Shown here piece by piece: positions 14,944 to 23,223 of a stretch of DNA of 64,000 bases (its first letter is position 1; each line of letters begins with the position of its first letter). Origin of the DNA: Planctomycetota bacterium (GTDB lineage Bacteria > Planctomycetota > SZUA-567 > H5-PLA8); NCBI GenBank assembly GCA_015075375.1, contig JABTUM010000001.1, positions 1,483,201 through 1,547,200 on the forward strand. Direction: 5' to 3'. The notes under the pieces are model-generated. The model was not told where the DNA came from. It searched no databases and worked only from the letters and a program-made list of their open reading frames with translations. The position numbers and the translations under genes were made by a program.

Positions 14944-15978
14944 ATGCCTTGCTCCAGTTTAAGAAGCGAGTCTGTAGTGCGCGAGGGACTCCTCCGGCCA
15001 TCCGTTCGCATGGTTGACGTGGCGCGAGAGATTGTGGGCCAGCGCCTTGGTCCAGCGCCGCGCTTCGTAATGCCGACGGCTTCGGTTGAGCGTGCTCTGG
15101 GCATGAAATTGCCGATCGAACAGGCCGATGCGCCGTTCGATGCGGCTGCGGTGCCGCCGCAAGCTCTCGGCTACGGGCTGCGCATGCTGGTACTGCCAGT
15201 TCGAGCGCGAGGCGGCGGTGACCCGGATGTTTCGATGTTCCAAGGCCGCGCGCTTTTCGCGCTTGGGCCAGTAGGCGTTGTCGCCGAGCAGGTGGCCTTC
15301 GAAGGTGGTCTTGAGTAGGGCATAGAGTCCCTGAACGTCGTGCCGGTTGCCGGGGATTTGTTGTACGTGCGCGATGTAGCCGTTTGTCGAGAAGATCAGG
15401 TGCTCGCGTACGCCGTGGAACCAGCGCTTGAGCGACGCGCAGTAACCCCGCTGCGCCAGTCCGCCGAGACGCTCCTGCTTGCCGGCGCGGATGGGACGGC
15501 AGACATCGACCGGATGGGAGTCGATGATGAAAAGGGGGGCTGGTCGTCGGCATGCATGGCGCAGAAACCCTGGGTGAGGCAGGCCAGCAGGGGCGTCAGG
15601 AGGGCGCGGCGGTCGGCAAAGTTCTGGCGGCTGAGCAGGCGCGGGAACAGGCGCCGCATCAGCGGATCGGAGTGCAGCCAAGCTTGGTAGTGGTGGTCGG
15701 ACTCGAAATCCAGAAGTTCCTGCAGCACAGCCAGACAGAGGACTTCGCGGTCATCCACGTCGGGTGGCGGTCCGCGTCGCCCGACGAGTTTGCCGCTTTC
15801 GCAGGGGATAGCGGCATGGGCCAAGGCATCGTCGAGCGCACAGTAGACGGCGGTCACAAGGTCTTCGAGATCCAGACGTGTGGGCGCGGGCATGAGGCGA
15901 CCTCGATAGCCCCCGTTTCTGGCATCGGCAGGTCGATCTGAAAAATGAGTTAAACTTGAGTCCATTGGCGCAAGGGAT
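14944..15978 (-). mobile_element. IS982-family element, copy 1
   Basis: A 1.03-kb element with imperfect terminal inverted repeats: the left end reads ATGCCTTGCTCCAG and the right end, inverted, ATCCCTTGCGCCA. A second copy lies at 56548-57577 with the same ends. The flanks TAATCT and TAATTC may be a degraded target duplication. The transposase inside is interrupted by one frameshift. Confidence 0.8.
14959..15893 (-). pseudogene. IS982-type transposase with a -1 frameshift
   Basis: Reading from the ATG at 15893, the first frame gives the N-terminal helical part (RLDLEDLVTAVYCALDDAL, DVDDREVLCLAVLQELL, FCAMHADDQPP). At a run of six C and four T near 15535-15545 the reading must slip back one base to continue with LFIIDSHPVDVCRP, where the first catalytic Asp sits. 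Then comes RGYCASLKRWFHGVREHLI, the DNAYW box with the second Asp, and RIERRIGLFDRQF with the terminal Glu. The rest of the DDE domain is open to the stop at 14959. The same shift occurs in the other copy, so it may be programmed slippage or inherited damage. Confidence 0.82.
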
Positions 15979-16103
15979 TAATTCAGAATGGGCCACACGT
16001 TTACCCGGATCCTCGCCCGGGCGCCTTCGCGGTACGGCCAATCGAGTGGTCACGTTCTACCCACGCGCGTAGTTGCTACGTACGGGAACGCGTTCTTTCC
16101 CCA

Positions 16104-17000
16104 TTAGCCCTGCCGAATATCGGGCGGCTCCGAGCGCCTGCCAGCCCAGTAGTCCGATGCCTCCACAAGCGCGGCAAGTCCTATGCAAAGGGCCTTCCCA
16201 TACCCGCTCTGGTTGACGGCTAGATCCAGTGCGGTGGAAAGTTCGGCCTGCCCCATGCTCACGCCCTGCTGAACCTTCCGAGCGGCCATGATCGCGGGAT
16301 CGCCGTCCAGATAAAACTCGCTCTCCACGCCGTACTCGCGCAACTTCGCCAGATCGGGCTGAAGATAAACCGCCACGAAGGCCCGTATGTCTATGTACAA
16401 GGGCTGTACGCGCGAGATCAGGTTATCCAGCCAGCCGTCGAGGTTCGCCTTGTCCGGCGCCAGGGTATGGCTGGAGAGCAGTGCCCGCTGGAAAAGTGAG
16501 TAAACAAACTCCTCCAGCGCACGCCCAGGCTCGGTGCTGTTGTCCGCAAACAGGAACCGATTAAAGGGGTCCTCTCGGCCCGCCAAATAGACCTTTCGAA
16601 ACACGTGACTGTCGTAGTAAGCGGAGATCTCGCGTGCGCGCGAATCAACCTCCCGCCGGCCGGACGCCATGCGTGCGTGCTCTTTATGCCAGTCGGCCTT
16701 GGCCAGCCGGGACATCAAGGGCTTCATCACGAAGTCGGCGGGGTAATGCAGGATGCCGCCCAGCGCGAAGGCCAGCCGCCGGCGATTCAGGGCGTCGTAG
16801 CCGGATTCCTTGAACTTATTACGCTCCTGGTTCAAGACATGCGGGACGAACGTAGCCCCGGCGCGGCTTACGGCGCCCAAGCGCGCGAACTCGCGCTCCT
16901 CGTTCAGGACCTTTGAAAGCTCCGGGGATACCTGCTCCAGGCAGGACGCGAGGCGGCGGCAGTCTTCGAAGATAGCCCAATGCGTGAGCAGGTCTGACAA
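16104..17000 (-). CDS. Zinc-dependent phospholipase C-like protein, function unknown
   Basis: 298 residues from a TTG at 17000, with GGAGG about 11 bases upstream. The N-terminus LTHWAIFEDCRRLA and the later LAFALGGILHYPADFVMKPLM supply the scattered His/Asp residues typical of the zinc-dependent phospholipase C/nuclease fold. The rest is helical, with YYDSHVFRKVYL and a long C-terminal helix bundle. There is no signal peptide, which argues against a secreted lipase. Enzyme activity is inferred only from the His/Asp pattern. Confidence 0.5.
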   Translation of the reverse strand: MSDLLTHWAIFEDCRRLASCLEQVSPELSKVLNEEREFARLGAVSRAGATFVPHVLNQERNKFKESGYDALNRRRLAFALGGILHYPADFVMKPLMSRLAKADWHKEHARMASGRREVDSRAREISAYYDSHVFRKVYLAGREDPFNRFLFADNSTEPGRALEEFVYSLFQRALLSSHTLAPDKANLDGWLDNLISRVQPLYIDIRAFVAVYLQPDLAKLREYGVESEFYLDGDPAIMAARKVQQGVSMGQAELSTALDLAVNQSGYGKALCIGLAALVEASDYWAGRRSEPPDIRQG

Positions 17001-17112
17001 TGATTTCGAGCCTCCAAGAGACCAGCGACGCTCCGATTCTACCCGGCCTACGCAAACGGTTCACTCCCCTTTGATGCAGCCCTGCGGGGGAAGGCACTTC
17101 GAACCTTCGTGG

Positions 17113-17385
17113 CTACGCCCGCTTCTCCGCCCTCAACCCTTCCCACAGCCGCGCGTAGTTAAGCAGGATATCCTTGATCCCGCCCTGGATCGCCGGCGAG
17201 TTCAGCGCCTGCGTGCTCATGGCGTTATGCGCGTCCAAGGCGCCCATAATGTTGCCAAAGTGCTCTATCGTGTGTCGGCCGCTACCCCGCCGCCCACGCT
17301 CCCGACAGCAACTCCGCCTGCATGAGCACCGTCTGCACGGATTCGTCCTGCCGTATGTGGCGGGAAATCGCATAACCTACCCTCG
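17113..17385 (-). pseudogene. Remnant of a type I restriction enzyme HsdR C-terminus
   Basis: Two frames together spell the end of an HsdR protein. QDESVQTVLMQAELLSGAWAA lies in one frame before a TAG. FGNIMGALDAHNAMSTQALNSPAIQGGIKDILL and then ARLWEGLRAEKRA lie in another up to the stop at 17113. These motifs match the C-terminal helical part of type I restriction subunits. Nothing of the helicase or nuclease domains remains, and there is no hsdM or hsdS in the window. A copy of the GAAAAGTGCGGC repeat lies directly upstream. Confidence 0.7.
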
Positions 17386-17400
17386 AGCGCTTTTGCACCA

Positions 17401-17427
17401 GCCCCGCCGCACTTTTCAACCGTTCTT
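17401..17427 (-). repeat. Dispersed repeat copy B
   Basis: GCCCCGCCGCACTTTTCAAC followed by CGTTCTT is the reverse complement of the GTTGAAAAGTGCGGCGG unit seen at 13401 and 19895. It borders the HsdR remnant. Confidence 0.55.
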
Positions 17428-17526
17428 AACACAAATGCAATGTATTTTGGGCCAGTTTTGGATCAATCACCGGGCGCGATGAAGTTCCGAGGCGTGTATA
17501 CAGATGCGGAACCGGAGACCGCCGCC

Positions 17527-18828
17527 ATGTCTAGAATTTCCCTCACAGCCACACTGTTTGTGCTGAGCGCTGCCGTCAGCGGCGGCGAAGACCGACTACG
17601 ACATGGCGATTACCTTCCTGCCATGGGAGACCAACGCCTCTACTTCATGGAACTGGGCGAGTTGTACCGGTTGTATGGCGATCGCGCCTGGGAGATCGTG
17701 CCAGGCTTCAGCCACAATCGCGGCCACCTTGGCACGCGCAAGGTCGGCGATACCCTGGACCTGACCGTCAGCGTGGGCCCCATCGGGCTGCGCAGTTACG
17801 CGCGTTCGAAGAACTTCGGGCGCGGCGATTCGCCTATGCCCGTCCTTGAGGTGCTCCGCGACGGCAAACCCGGGGGCGAGGTCGTAGAGCGGATACGCTT
17901 CGACGCCGGCGCCTGCTGAAGCGGGCTCCTCCCGTACACCGTGCGTGTACCCAGCAGGATTCCGAGCGGCGAACATCGCATTCGCATTCAGTGGGAAGGC
18001 TGCGGCCAGAAACTCGAACGCGTCTTCACCTTTACGATGGAGAACCCGGACTTCGGCAAGCCGGTCTCCGATCCCGATGTCGAAGCGCTGGCGCAGGCGA
18101 ATCCGGATGCAAAGGTGGCCGTGCTTCAGCAGGGACTGCCGGGCGCGGGCAATGCACCGTACGCCGGGTGTGCCGATACGCTGCTGGATTCACGAGAACC
18201 TGACGCCAATTACGGCGCAAAGAATCACCTCATCGCCGGACCTTACGGCGGCATGCACCAGACGCTGATCCGCTTCGACCTGTCCGCGCTGCCCCCGGGA
18301 GCCGAGATCGTGGAAGCGCGCCTGAAACTCTTCTATCACTTCGGTTCCGGCCCGCGCGTCGTCCGTCCGTACCGGATGCTTAAGGCCTGGGGCGAAGGCG
18401 AAGGGATGTTTCCGCAGAAGTTACGCGACTACTACGGCGACCGATACGCCGACAGCACGCGTGGCGGCCGCGAGGCGCTCGACGGCGAATGCGCCTGGAA
18501 CTTCCGCGCCCGCCCTGAGCCGTGGGGACTGCCGGGGTGTGGAAAGCCCGGCGACGACTACGACCCTGCCTCGCTCTCCGAACCGACCTTCGATCCCGCC
18601 AAGGCCGAAGGTACGGACGACCGCAGCCAGCAGCCATTGCGATACTGGGTGGCCTGGGGCGTCGGCGAAGCCGCGAAACGCTGGGTGACCGAGCCTGCCG
18701 CGAATCACGGACTCTTGCTTCGCGCACTCGACGGGCAAACCGGATTTGCCTTCTTCTTCAGCAGCGAGTTCCACGATCTGGTTTACCGCCCCAAACTGAT
18801 CGTCGTCTACCGGCCGAGAAAGGAATAA
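17527..18828 (+). pseudogene. Secreted DNRLRE-domain protein split by an in-frame TGA
   Basis: The ATG at 17527 opens a signal peptide (ISLTATLFVLSAAVSG) and about 130 residues. A TGA at 17917-17919 then interrupts. The same frame stays open to 18828. The text resumes at once with LLPYTVRVPSRIPSGEHRIRIQWEG, completing a beta domain, and then a DNRLRE domain (CADTLLDSREPDANYGAKNHLIAG, QTLIRFDLSALPPGAEIVEARLKLF, and the closing FAFFFSSEFHDLVYRPKLIVVY). DNRLRE domains occur in secreted surface proteins. No other damage is visible over 434 codons. A recent nonsense mutation, a sequencing error or readthrough are all possible. A GTG at 17941 could start the second half alone, but without a signal peptide. 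Confidence 0.75.
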
Positions 18829-18832
18829 ACCC

Positions 18833-19837
18833 GTGCGACCGTTGCAGACCGCCTGCCTGCTGCTAGCCTCCTGCGCCGCTTGGTCTTCCGCGCCCTGCGC
18901 CTCGGAAGGTCCGCGCTTTGTCGTCCACGTCGATGGCAAGCACGGCTACATGGACCGTGAAGGCCGTATCGTACTCACGCCTCAATGGGAATGGGCCGGC
19001 GACTTTGCCGAAGGACGCGCGGCGTTTCGAGAGAACGGGCTCTTCGGCTTCCTAAATGAAGAAGGCAAGCCGGTCGTGGTCCCGAAGTACGATTGGGTGG
19101 GCAAATTCTCCGAAGGGCGGGCCCTAGTGTGCCAGGGAGGTCGCTATGGCTTCCTCGACCGCGACGGAACGGAAATTGTTCCTCCGCGATACGCCAACGC
19201 ACTGCCTTACAGCGAAGGACTTGCCGCGGTCCTGGAAGAGAAGCTGTGGGGTTTCATTGACATTGAAGGACGGCAGGTCATCAAACCTCGCTTTCACCAG
19301 GCTGCGCCCTTCTCCGAAGGCGTGGCCCTGGCGAGTTCGAACTCCAAAACGGGTTTTGGATTCATCAACAAAAAGGGCGAGTGGGCCATTCCCGAACGCT
19401 TTTATGGCACGATCCCCGCCTTCTCCGAAGGCTACGCCGGCGTTAATTACAAATACGCCGGTCCCTGGGGCTTCGTGAACGCCAAGGGAGAGGAATCGGT
19501 TTCCGCGCTTTTCGAGGCCGTACAATCCTTCTCCGAGGGCCTCGCCGTTGTCCGGTCCAACTACCTTGAAGGCTATGTAAACCATTCCGGTAACCTGGTC
19601 ATTTCACTTCGATTCGAACAGGCCGCGCCCTTCCGGGAGGGCTTGGCCGCCGTCAAAGAGAATCTCAGGGATCGCAAGGGGCTTTGGGGCTACGTGGATA
19701 AATCAGGGCGGCTGGTGATTCCGCACCGCTTCGGCTTTGCCGCACCTTTCCGCGACGGCTTGGCTTCCGTCATCGAAGCCGGAACCACCCAATACATTAC
19801 CTCTGAAGGCAAAGTCGTCTGGCCTGCCTCCAAGTAA
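18833..19837 (+). CDS. Secreted WG-repeat protein
   Basis: 334 residues from the GTG at 18833, four bases after the preceding stop, so cotranscribed with the DNRLRE gene. A signal peptide (LQTACLLLASCAAWSSAPCAS) is followed by seven or eight WG (KWG) repeats of about 40 residues, each with a GFLNEEGKPVVVPKYDWVGKFSEG-like layout. Examples are YGFLDRDGTEIVPPRYANALPYSEGLA and WGYVDKSGRLVIPHRFGFAAPFRDGLA. Such repeats form a beta-propeller-like or solenoid scaffold, usually on the cell surface or in the periplasm, and no catalytic role is known. Confidence 0.88.
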   Translation: MRPLQTACLLLASCAAWSSAPCASEGPRFVVHVDGKHGYMDREGRIVLTPQWEWAGDFAEGRAAFRENGLFGFLNEEGKPVVVPKYDWVGKFSEGRALVCQGGRYGFLDRDGTEIVPPRYANALPYSEGLAAVLEEKLWGFIDIEGRQVIKPRFHQAAPFSEGVALASSNSKTGFGFINKKGEWAIPERFYGTIPAFSEGYAGVNYKYAGPWGFVNAKGEESVSALFEAVQSFSEGLAVVRSNYLEGYVNHSGNLVISLRFEQAAPFREGLAAVKENLRDRKGLWGYVDKSGRLVIPHRFGFAAPFRDGLASVIEAGTTQYITSEGKVVWPASK

Positions 19838-19854
19838 CGAGCCCGCCACGCGTG

Positions 19855-19937
19855 TGTCAAAAATGTTCGTCTGGCCCAAACCGGTGTGAAGAACGTTTTA
19901 AAAGTGCGGCGGGGGGCGGTCGAAAAGTGCGGCACCC
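19855..19937 (+). repeat. Dispersed repeat copy C (longest copy)
   Basis: Begins GTGTCAAAAATGTTCG, then TGTGAAGAACGTTTTAAAAG, and ends with two GAAAAGTGCGGC-type units (19898-19909 region and 19922-19933) separated by GGGGGGCGGTC. The first part also occurs, shortened, at about 56415-56445. A leading TG with repeated internal units suits the end of an IS21-like element, but no istA or istB gene is nearby. Confidence 0.55.
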
Positions 19938-20117
19938 TAGCCACATGTAGTGCCCCCCACGAAGGAGGCCTTTCAGGATCACTGCGAACGCACTTGTAGA
20001 ATCTGAAACAAGTGAAATGGCCTTACTAAAGCCTATTCACCAAATCTTGGGAATGTAATTGAAGTGAAGTATATATCTTCGTTGTGCATGTATTAAATCG
20101 ACCAGGAGCGGGTGCCT

Positions 20118-20519
20118 ATGCCCATCGCAAGCACACACAACCGCCACGAAGGCTACCTGACCGAACGAGCGTACGGAATCGTGATCTTCTCGGAATTCCT
20201 CGAGGCCAGCCAAGCGTGGGGTCTGGCCGATCCTGCTACGGCCCCCAAGTCCATCCTTTCCGACTACCGCGACGCGCAGCTCGACTTGTCTTCGCGCGAG
20301 GTAGCCTGTTTGGCGGTTTGGCTACGCGAGACCCTCAAACCTTGGCCGAACGGGTACTGGGCCGTACTCGCCAGAGATCGGGCAACCTACGGCCAGTTTC
20401 GAATGCTCCAAGCCATGCTATCCGATAGCTTTACCAACCTGTGCATTAGTCGTGGATCCATGATCGGGCCCGTGCCATATCAAGAATGGCCAAAAATTTC
20501 AAAAGTCCAAACAGCATAA
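20118..20519 (+). CDS. SpoIIAA/STAS-like small protein
   Basis: 133 residues from the ATG at 20118, nine bases after AGGAG. A short beta start (EGYLTERAYGIVIFSEFLEA) is followed by ILSDYRDAQLDLSSREVACLAVWL and then WAVLARDRATYGQFRMLQAML. This follows the pattern of the SpoIIAA-like/STAS proteins of 120-130 residues, which carry a conserved Asp-Tyr-Arg motif and a late strand before a helix. Their function is mostly unknown. The end (YQEWPKISKV) departs from the usual AxxWL finish. The next frame downstream is a fragment of a relative. Confidence 0.55.
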   Translation: MPIASTHNRHEGYLTERAYGIVIFSEFLEASQAWGLADPATAPKSILSDYRDAQLDLSSREVACLAVWLRETLKPWPNGYWAVLARDRATYGQFRMLQAMLSDSFTNLCISRGSMIGPVPYQEWPKISKVQTA

Positions 20520-20581
20520 TCGATGCTTTGCGCAAATTAGCGCGGTCCGCGAGCGGAAGTATACTTAGATAGTGGCGCCTT

Positions 20582-20788
20582 TTGATAAGGGCAACACCCG
20601 CACATAGCACCAAATCCGAACAGGCCTGGGCCGTGGCGGCTCCCGACGCCGCGACGTTCGGGCAGTTGCGCATGCTGGAAGTGTTCCTGCATCGAAGCCC
20701 GGTGAAGCTGGGGGTCTTTCGGAGCTTGGGCGAGGCGAAGTCGTGGCTGGAGGGGCCGAAGGGTATGGTGGTGGGCTGGAGTGCATAA
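20582..20788 (+). pseudogene. Fragment of a second SpoIIAA-like gene
   Basis: AWAVAAPDAATFGQLRMLEVFLHRSPVKLGVFRSLGEAKSWLEG is the C-terminal half of the same family as the previous gene, here with the typical VFRxxxEAxxWL end. The N-terminal half is missing, and the only start would be an ATA or a distant codon. It looks like the leftover of a duplication or of an insertion that removed the front part. Confidence 0.5.
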
Positions 20789-20859
20789 GCAGTGCATGCG
20801 GCTATGTCCCGACGCCCGCTCCTGAAGTTTAAAGGACTAGTCCGCTAAAGGGCCTGGCT

Positions 20860-21936
20860 ATGCCGGCCTTGGAGGCCTCGGGGCTGACGGCCCTGTGCGT
20901 GTATACTGGCGTGGGCGCGTGCGCGGGATTGGCTGCGGTCGCCGTCACGCGTGCGGTTTACGGTCTGGAGGATCTGTTCGAGCGGTTGCCGTTGCATTGG
21001 ATGTGGTGGCCCGCGCTTGGCGCGGTGGTGGTGGGAAGCGTAGGGCTGCTCGCGCCGCGCACGCTCGGCGTCGGTTACGACAACATTTCCGATATCCTGG
21101 CCCTGCGTTTCACGCTTCCGGCGCTCCTGACTCTCTGCGGATTGAAATTCGTTTCCTGGCTAGTTTCCCTGAGCAGCGGGACATCCGGCGGAACCTTGGC
21201 TCCGCTGTTTACAGTCGGCGGCAGGCTGGGCGCGAGTCTAGGGCTGGGCGCCGCGGCGCTCTGGCCCAGTGCGGGCGTCGATCCGCGCACGGCGGCGCTG
21301 GTGGGCATGGCGGCGTTATTCGCAGGCGCCAGCCGAGCCGTGTTGGCATGCATCGTCTTCGCATTCGAAATCACCCACGAGCCGCACAGCCTGCTTCCAC
21401 TCCTGGCGGGATGCACGGCGGCGTATTTGGTTTCGTGCATGCTGATGCGGCATACGATCATGACCGAGAAAGTCGCGCGGCGAGGCGTCCAGATTCCCGA
21501 GAGTTACGTGGCCGATCCGCTGGAAAAAGTCAAGGTGCTGGATATTGCCAGCAAGTCGCTCGAAACCTTGAACGCGGACGATTCCCTGGCTGCGGCGCGC
21601 AAACGCTTGACCGAAGCCCGCCTGACGCAACAGGGTTTTCCGGTGCTGAATGCGAAGGGCGCGCTGGTGGGCGTGCTGACTCGGTACGAAGTGCTGGCCT
21701 CAGAGGCCGATCCTCGGACTCGGTTGGAAACGCTGATTCGGCGTCCGCCCGTGGTGGTGTACCACGATTGCCACGTAAGGCAGGCGGTGGACCACCTGCT
21801 GAATCATGGAGTGGGCCGGCTGCCGGTGGTTTCGCGCGAGAACCCGGCCCGACTGCTGGGGATCGTGACTCGCAGCGACGTACTGGCTGCGTACCGGCAC
21901 GCCGAACGGGCCGCGCAAGCACCCGTCAGCGCTTAA
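20860..21936 (+). pseudogene. ClC-type chloride channel with CBS pair, lacking the N-terminal half
   Basis: The frame opens at the ATG at 20860 in the middle of a ClC protein. There is a transmembrane stretch, then LGVGYDNISDIL, the GTSGGTLAPLFTVGGRLGA motif that corresponds to the GGxFxP selectivity region, and VGMAALFAGASRAVLACIVFAFEIT. A cytosolic tail carries two CBS domains (about residues 225-285 and 290-350; GVLTRYEVL and GIVTRSDVLAAY). The first half, which should hold the GSGIP and GREGP motifs, is absent, and the frame closes upstream with a TAA. A channel cannot form from this part alone. The tail could still be made, since the frame itself is undamaged. Confidence 0.8.
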
Positions 21937-22055
21937 AAATCGAATCCAGAAGTAGCGCCAGCGAAATCGATCAGGGTTTCGATGCCTTTGACGCCCGCTT
22001 CTCATTCGCCTCGCCGGTGCTGAAGCGCTTCTGGCCAGCGGCGGCGCCCACCAAG

Positions 22056-22085
22056 CCCCCGCCGCACTTTTCAACCGCCCTTCAT
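22056..22085 (-). repeat. Dispersed repeat copy D
   Basis: CCCCCGCCGCACTTTTCAAC then CGCCCTTCAT, in the same orientation as copy B. It lies between the ClC remnant and the AraC regulator, at the border between the decayed stretch and the intact sugar locus. Confidence 0.55.
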
Positions 22086-22100
22086 AAATTTTTCCGGGAT

Positions 22101-23105
22101 TCAAGAGGTCTTCGCTCGGAACGCGCGCGGGGAGCATCCTTTCAGGCGCCGGAAAAGTGTGGCGAAATACTGGCTGGACTGGAAGCCGCAGGCGAAGGCA
22201 ATCTCCGTCACGCTGCGGCGCGGATCGGAGCGCAAGAGTTCCGCGGCGGCCTGAACGCGCAGGCGATTGAGATGCTCCAAGGGTGAGGTGTTCGTCAGCT
22301 CGCGGCAATAGTACGTGAAGCGGGTCCGCGCAAGCCCGCACTGAGCCGCCATCTCATCCAGATTCCAGGCGTGCTCCAGGTGCTTCGGCAGCGCGACGAG
22401 AAAGAGCTCCACGGTCCGCTGCGTGCTGGCCAGACGCTCGTCCAGAGGTACGCGCTTGCGCCCGAGAAGCTGCAAGAGGCCCAGGAACAGCTCGTTGAGG
22501 TGCAACGCCAGCCGTGAGGCGCTCCCCGCTTCACCCCAGCGCTCGACCGTCGAGCCGATGCGCTCGAAGGCGCGCGCGATTTCGGCATCCGCGCGCCAGA
22601 CCTCTTGTTCGTTGTGCCGCAGGAGCTTGGTGAGCCGCTCCCGGTCCTCCGGCGCCATCACAAGCCAAGGAGGCCAGCGCCAGGCGTCGTCGGGTCGGCG
22701 GATGCCCAAGTCGAGGATGAGCCAATAGAGCCGGCTGGGGCCGACGTGCGGGTTGCCCACGCGGTGCCGCTGCCAGGGGCGCGTGACGGTCAGGTCGCCG
22801 CGCGCGAGCGCGAAGGTGCGCTCTTCCACACCGAAGTCCGCGCGTCCGCGTGCCAAGAATGTCAACTCCAGGCCCTCGTTGCGATGCCAGTCTAGCCCCC
22901 ACGCCTGCTGGCGCGGCGCGTCCCAGTAGCCGACCGTGCAGACTTCAGGGAACACGCGCTTGGGCATCGGCCGGCCGGGGTAACAGCCCCGGGCGAGGGC
23001 CTCGATGCGCACCGCGCAGGCGGCTTCGGCGGCCTTGAGCGGCTCGCACGTGTCCGCGCTAAAGGTGCCGGCGGGCGAAACGAAGATCGCGGGCGCTTGG
23101 GCCAT
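22101..23105 (-). CDS. AraC-family transcriptional regulator
   Basis: 334 residues from the ATG at 23105, six bases after GGGAGG. The first 150 residues are a cupin-like ligand domain (LDWHRNEGLELTFLARGRADFGVEERTFALARGDLTVTRPWQRH). The C-terminal 100 residues have the double HTH (WNLDEMAAQCGLARTRFTYYCRELTNTSPLEHLNRLRVQAAAELL and SVTEIAFACGFQSSQYFATLFRRLKGCSPRAFR). It is divergent from the ThuA operon with about 120 bases between them. It probably controls that operon in response to its sugar or sugar-acid substrate. Confidence 0.9.
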   Translation of the reverse strand: MAQAPAIFVSPAGTFSADTCEPLKAAEAACAVRIEALARGCYPGRPMPKRVFPEVCTVGYWDAPRQQAWGLDWHRNEGLELTFLARGRADFGVEERTFALARGDLTVTRPWQRHRVGNPHVGPSRLYWLILDLGIRRPDDAWRWPPWLVMAPEDRERLTKLLRHNEQEVWRADAEIARAFERIGSTVERWGEAGSASRLALHLNELFLGLLQLLGRKRVPLDERLASTQRTVELFLVALPKHLEHAWNLDEMAAQCGLARTRFTYYCRELTNTSPLEHLNRLRVQAAAELLRSDPRRSVTEIAFACGFQSSQYFATLFRRLKGCSPRAFRAKTS

Positions 23106-23223
23106 GCCGGACCTCCCTGCTGCACCTTGCGATATATGTTCGAAATTTACCACTGACTCTTACGTGAAGATTCTGCCCCGGTTATCGCGTACCTTCAAGG
23201 GCAAGTATGGGAGCCTCTTCTGT

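Noticed and set aside
17917..17950. A selenocysteine codon with SECIS after the TGA
   Set aside because: The stem-loop is short, lies close to the TGA and lacks the usual loop features. The protein type is not a known selenoprotein. Kept only as a remote possibility in the findings.
13401..22085. A CRISPR array formed by the repeated GAAAAGTGCGGC units
   Set aside because: Copies are kilobases apart, in both orientations, without regular spacers, and no cas gene is present.
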